Shown here one piece after another: positions 7,368 to 8,871 of a stretch of DNA of 8,871 nucleotides (the first letter of the stretch is position 1; the number at the start of each line of letters is the position of its first letter). The DNA is from JBEKYH01 sp049511115 (GTDB taxonomy: Bacteria; Planctomycetota; Phycisphaerae; Tepidisphaerales; Tepidisphaeraceae). Made by a program: the position numbers and the translations under genes. The notes beneath the pieces were generated by a model, which saw nothing but the letters and a program-made list of their open reading frames with translations, did not search any database and was not told the origin of the DNA. The DNA lies in NCBI GenBank assembly GCA_049511115.1, contig JBEKYH010000183.1, positions 1 through 8,871 on the forward strand, read 5' to 3'.

Positions 7368-8597
7368 ATGTCCTTCAACCAATTCGATAATTCAAAATCA
7401 GCGCCGAATTTCCAGGGTTTTGCGCTGCCGACGAGCAACACGACGTACACGCCCAACCAGTTTTTCGATGTCTGCCTGCCGCACTATTCGCGCGGCTGCG
7501 TGCGCATCGTCTCCATGTTGATCCGCCTAACACTTGGCTGGTGCGATGAGGACGGCGACCCGCAGGTGGTGAGGCACTTGGCGAGGGTTGCTGATTTTCA
7601 GGAAGCGGGCATCAGTCGGGACATGGTTCGCTCGTCACTCAATGAGGCCATCGAAGCGCATTTCATTCAGTGTGTTCGGCAACCGGAGCAGCAAAAGGCC
7701 GGGCAGGCGGCTGTATCGGGCATTTATGAACTCAAGTGGGATGGGCGGCCGGAGTATGTCAAAGACCCCAAACGATTCCGGGGCTTCTTCGCCGGGGAGG
7801 GCAACCGCACCTACATCCCCAACCAGTTTTTCGACGTGCTCATTCCCGGCGAGACACTTGCGGTCGCAAAAATCGTTGGATCGGTGATCCGACTCTCAAT
7901 TGGATTCCAGAACAAATGGGGGCATCGCCGCCAGCGCGTCGCCCTGTCCTTTCAGCACATCCAGAACTATTCCAGGATGGGTGACCGCAAAACGCTTAGC
8001 GCCGCCATCCGCCATGCGATGGAATGCAATTACATTGAACGCCTAGAGGAGGGGTATTTCGATCCTAATGCCGGCAAGCACTCCAAAGCAGCCGTCTACG
8101 CCGTGAAGTGGTTGAACCAAGCCGCAATTCCTGTGAACGGTCGGAAAACCCTACCGGGCGAAAATGAGGCGAATTCACTGTCGGAAATCCCTACCGGGAA
8201 CGGTTGGAAATCCCTACCGGAGCAACGGTCGGAAATCCCTACCGATATTGAAATAAAACAAGCAAATAAAACTCTTAAACAACAGATTTCCGTGAACGAT
8301 GAATCTGCTGCTACTTTTGAAATCCTCAAAGAGGCTGGATTTGACAAGACTGCCGCTAGAGCGATGGCCCTTAAGTTTTCCTTTGGCCGGGTGGAAAGCC
8401 AGATCGGATGGATTGACCAGCGGAACGCCAAACGTAATCGCCTGGGATTGTTGCGGCGCGCAATCGAAGAAAACTGGCCCGCCCCTTCGGCGGGGAAGTT
8501 GGGTCAACCCAACCGCGATGGCCGTCGCGGCGAAAGCTTTGAGCAAGCCATGGTCGCCATGGAACACCGGTTGCGTGATCAATCATCGACATCATGA
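7368..8597 (+). CDS. Plasmid/phage-type replication initiator with tandem winged-helix-like domains and intragenic iterons
   Basis: A 409-residue protein. Residues 26-125 and 148-249 are two copies of the same domain: each opens YxPNQFFDV.xP, continues with a V/I-rich helix ending IRLTLGW or IRLSIGF, and closes with a Y.(L/V)KW strand. This is like the N-terminal DNA-binding domain of lambda-O-type replication proteins (PN.F.D...L...E..V.....R.T.GW). Residues 250-310 are a polar linker whose DNA carries four iterons and an AT-rich stretch. Residues about 312-375 (EILKEAGFDKTAARAMALKF...GWIDQRN...GLLRRAIEENWPAP) resemble the C-terminal motif of many plasmid and phage initiators, often taken to contact the helicase loader or helicase. 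It would bind the iterons, melt the AT-rich DNA and recruit the replicative helicase. It starts 10 nt after the RHH gene and its stop overlaps the parA start (ATGA), so it is probably translationally coupled in one operon. The assignment rests on motif recognition and context. Confidence 0.75.
   Translation: MSFNQFDNSKSAPNFQGFALPTSNTTYTPNQFFDVCLPHYSRGCVRIVSMLIRLTLGWCDEDGDPQVVRHLARVADFQEAGISRDMVRSSLNEAIEAHFIQCVRQPEQQKAGQAAVSGIYELKWDGRPEYVKDPKRFRGFFAGEGNRTYIPNQFFDVLIPGETLAVAKIVGSVIRLSIGFQNKWGHRRQRVALSFQHIQNYSRMGDRKTLSAAIRHAMECNYIERLEEGYFDPNAGKHSKAAVYAVKWLNQAAIPVNGRKTLPGENEANSLSEIPTGNGWKSLPEQRSEIPTDIEIKQANKTLKQQISVNDESAATFEILKEAGFDKTAARAMALKFSFGRVESQIGWIDQRNAKRNRLGLLRRAIEENWPAPSAGKLGQPNRDGRRGESFEQAMVAMEHRLRDQSSTS
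8138..8156 (+). repeat. Iteron 1
   Basis: CGGTCGGAAAACCCTACCG. It differs from the other copies at one central base (A for T). It is an imperfect palindrome (CGGT..GG / CCC.ACCG). It encodes GRKTLP within the initiator. The start lies 40 bp before iteron 2. Confidence 0.8.
8178..8196 (+). repeat. Iteron 2
   Basis: CTGTCGGAAATCCCTACCG, one base from the consensus at position 2. It is read in a different frame from iterons 1 and 3 and encodes SEIPT. The start lies 23 bp before iteron 3. Confidence 0.8.
8201..8219 (+). repeat. Iteron 3
   Basis: CGGTTGGAAATCCCTACCG, one base from the consensus at position 5. It encodes GWKSLP. The start lies 25 bp before iteron 4. Confidence 0.8.
8226..8244 (+). 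repeat. Iteron 4
   Basis: CGGTCGGAAATCCCTACCG, the consensus copy. It encodes RSEIPT in the same frame as iteron 2. It directly abuts the AT-rich stretch. Confidence 0.8.
8245..8280 (+). other. AT-rich stretch, candidate DNA-unwinding element of an intragenic origin
   Basis: Only 7 of 36 bases are G or C, against a clearly GC-richer background in the surrounding gene. It begins directly after iteron 4 and encodes the polar linker DIEIKQANKTLK. An easily melted stretch beside iterons is the usual arrangement of an initiator-dependent origin. Confidence 0.6.
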
Positions 8598-8871
8598 AGA
8601 TCGTCACAGTTATTAATGCAAAAGGGGGATGCGGCAAGAGCACGATCGCCATGAGCCTCGCGTCAGGGCTGGCGCTTCGCGGCTTCACGACGCTCCTGAT
8701 CGACATGGATCCCCAGGCCCAAGTCACGCAATGGCTCGGCGCCGGCGATGGTCCTTCCCGTGGCCGGGCAAACCGCGCCCAGCACATGCAGATAATCGTA
8801 TTGCGTTTGCTTGACCGCCCGCGGACGCGATCCGACCGGCGCCCACACGCGCGTCAGCGTACCCTGCTGGC
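8594..8871 (+). CDS. parA: ParA-family partition ATPase, 5' part only
   Basis: The ATG overlaps the stop of the initiator gene (ATGA), so translation is probably coupled; no separate ribosome binding site is seen. The protein starts MKIVTVINAKGGCGKST, a deviant Walker A motif (residues 10-17, with the signature Lys10), and continues with LLIDMDPQAQVTQWL (34-48), the Walker A' region. There is no N-terminal HTH, so it is of the short ParA/MinD-like kind that segregates plasmids by ATP-driven movement on the nucleoid. ParA likeness stops near residue 50 (about 8743). The frame stays open to the window edge, but the remaining residues (GDGPSRGRANRAQ onward) are the antisense reading of a transposase. 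The gene is therefore broken, and the ATPase core (Walker B and beyond) is missing. Confidence 0.75.
   Translation, partial: MKIVTVINAKGGCGKSTIAMSLASGLALRGFTTLLIDMDPQAQVTQWLGAGDGPSRGRANRAQHMQIIVLRLLDRPRTRSDRRPHARQRTLL
8745..8871 (-). pseudogene. Internal fragment of an IS630-type transposase
   Basis: On the minus strand, in the frame with codons 8848-8846, the sequence reads QQGTLTRVWAPVGSRP, then RAVKQTQYDYLHVLGAVCPA, then TGRT. This is the characteristic segment following the second catalytic Asp of IS630-family DDE transposases (DE.RFGQQG...RVWA..G.RP...Y.Y....G...P.TG). It enters from the right edge and stops resembling the family after TGRT (about 8750), before the later catalytic residues. 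Beyond that the strand is antisense to parA. Neither a terminal inverted repeat nor a TA target duplication is visible at the junction, so this is a broken piece and not an intact insertion. Confidence 0.75.

Noticed and set aside
8138..8244. CRISPR array
   Set aside because: Repeats are only 19 bp, spacing is irregular (40, 23, 25 bp), and the whole block is inside a coding sequence.

Overview
The window looks like accessory DNA from a planctomycete, probably of the Phycisphaerae/Tepidisphaeraceae type. This is inferred mainly from the giant low-complexity surface protein with an N-terminal LEPR-XLL-like motif (LEKRILMSS), and secondarily from an integrase N-terminus of a kind common on mobile DNA. 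No marker gene fixes the taxon.

Layout. (1) Positions 1-71, minus strand: the first 23 codons of a gene with a good ribosome binding site, possibly an IS5-type transposase, running off the left edge. (2) 119-6268, minus strand: one 2049-residue secreted or surface protein. It is built from a right-handed beta-helix, PKD/Ig-like modules, two paralogous concanavalin-like sandwiches, a TadG-like glycine-rich helix and a fibro-slime/PA14-like domain that appears nested inside an Ig repeat. A candidate promoter lies near 6457-6485. (3) 6515-6905, minus strand: a broken tyrosine-recombinase gene. Its N-terminal SAM-like domain is intact, then a stop is followed by recognisable sequence in another frame. 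(4) 6906-7159: a control region with an inverted repeat around the integrase start, a perfect DnaA box, an 11-bp-period direct repeat and an 11-bp inverted repeat. (5) 7160-8871, plus strand: a tightly packed plasmid-type operon of a ribbon-helix-helix protein, a replication initiator and ParA. (6) From about 8745 to the right edge: a minus-strand internal piece of an IS630-type transposase that truncates parA.

The most interesting part is the replication initiator. Its gene carries four 19-bp, imperfectly palindromic repeats (starts at 8138, 8178, 8201, 8226) followed at once by a very AT-rich stretch (8245-8280). The repeats fall in two different reading frames, so they are conserved as DNA and not as protein. 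This layout (winged-helix-like initiator N-terminus, iterons in the middle of its own gene, AT-rich segment beside them) resembles the phage lambda O gene/ori arrangement. Here it sits in a plasmid-like rep-par operon, and the initiator carries a tandem duplication of its N-terminal domain.

Taken together, rep, RHH and ParA would replicate and partition a plasmid or plasmid-like element. The large surface protein would be its cargo, or the neighbouring host DNA. The broken integrase and transposase pieces at the edges show repeated mobile-element turnover.
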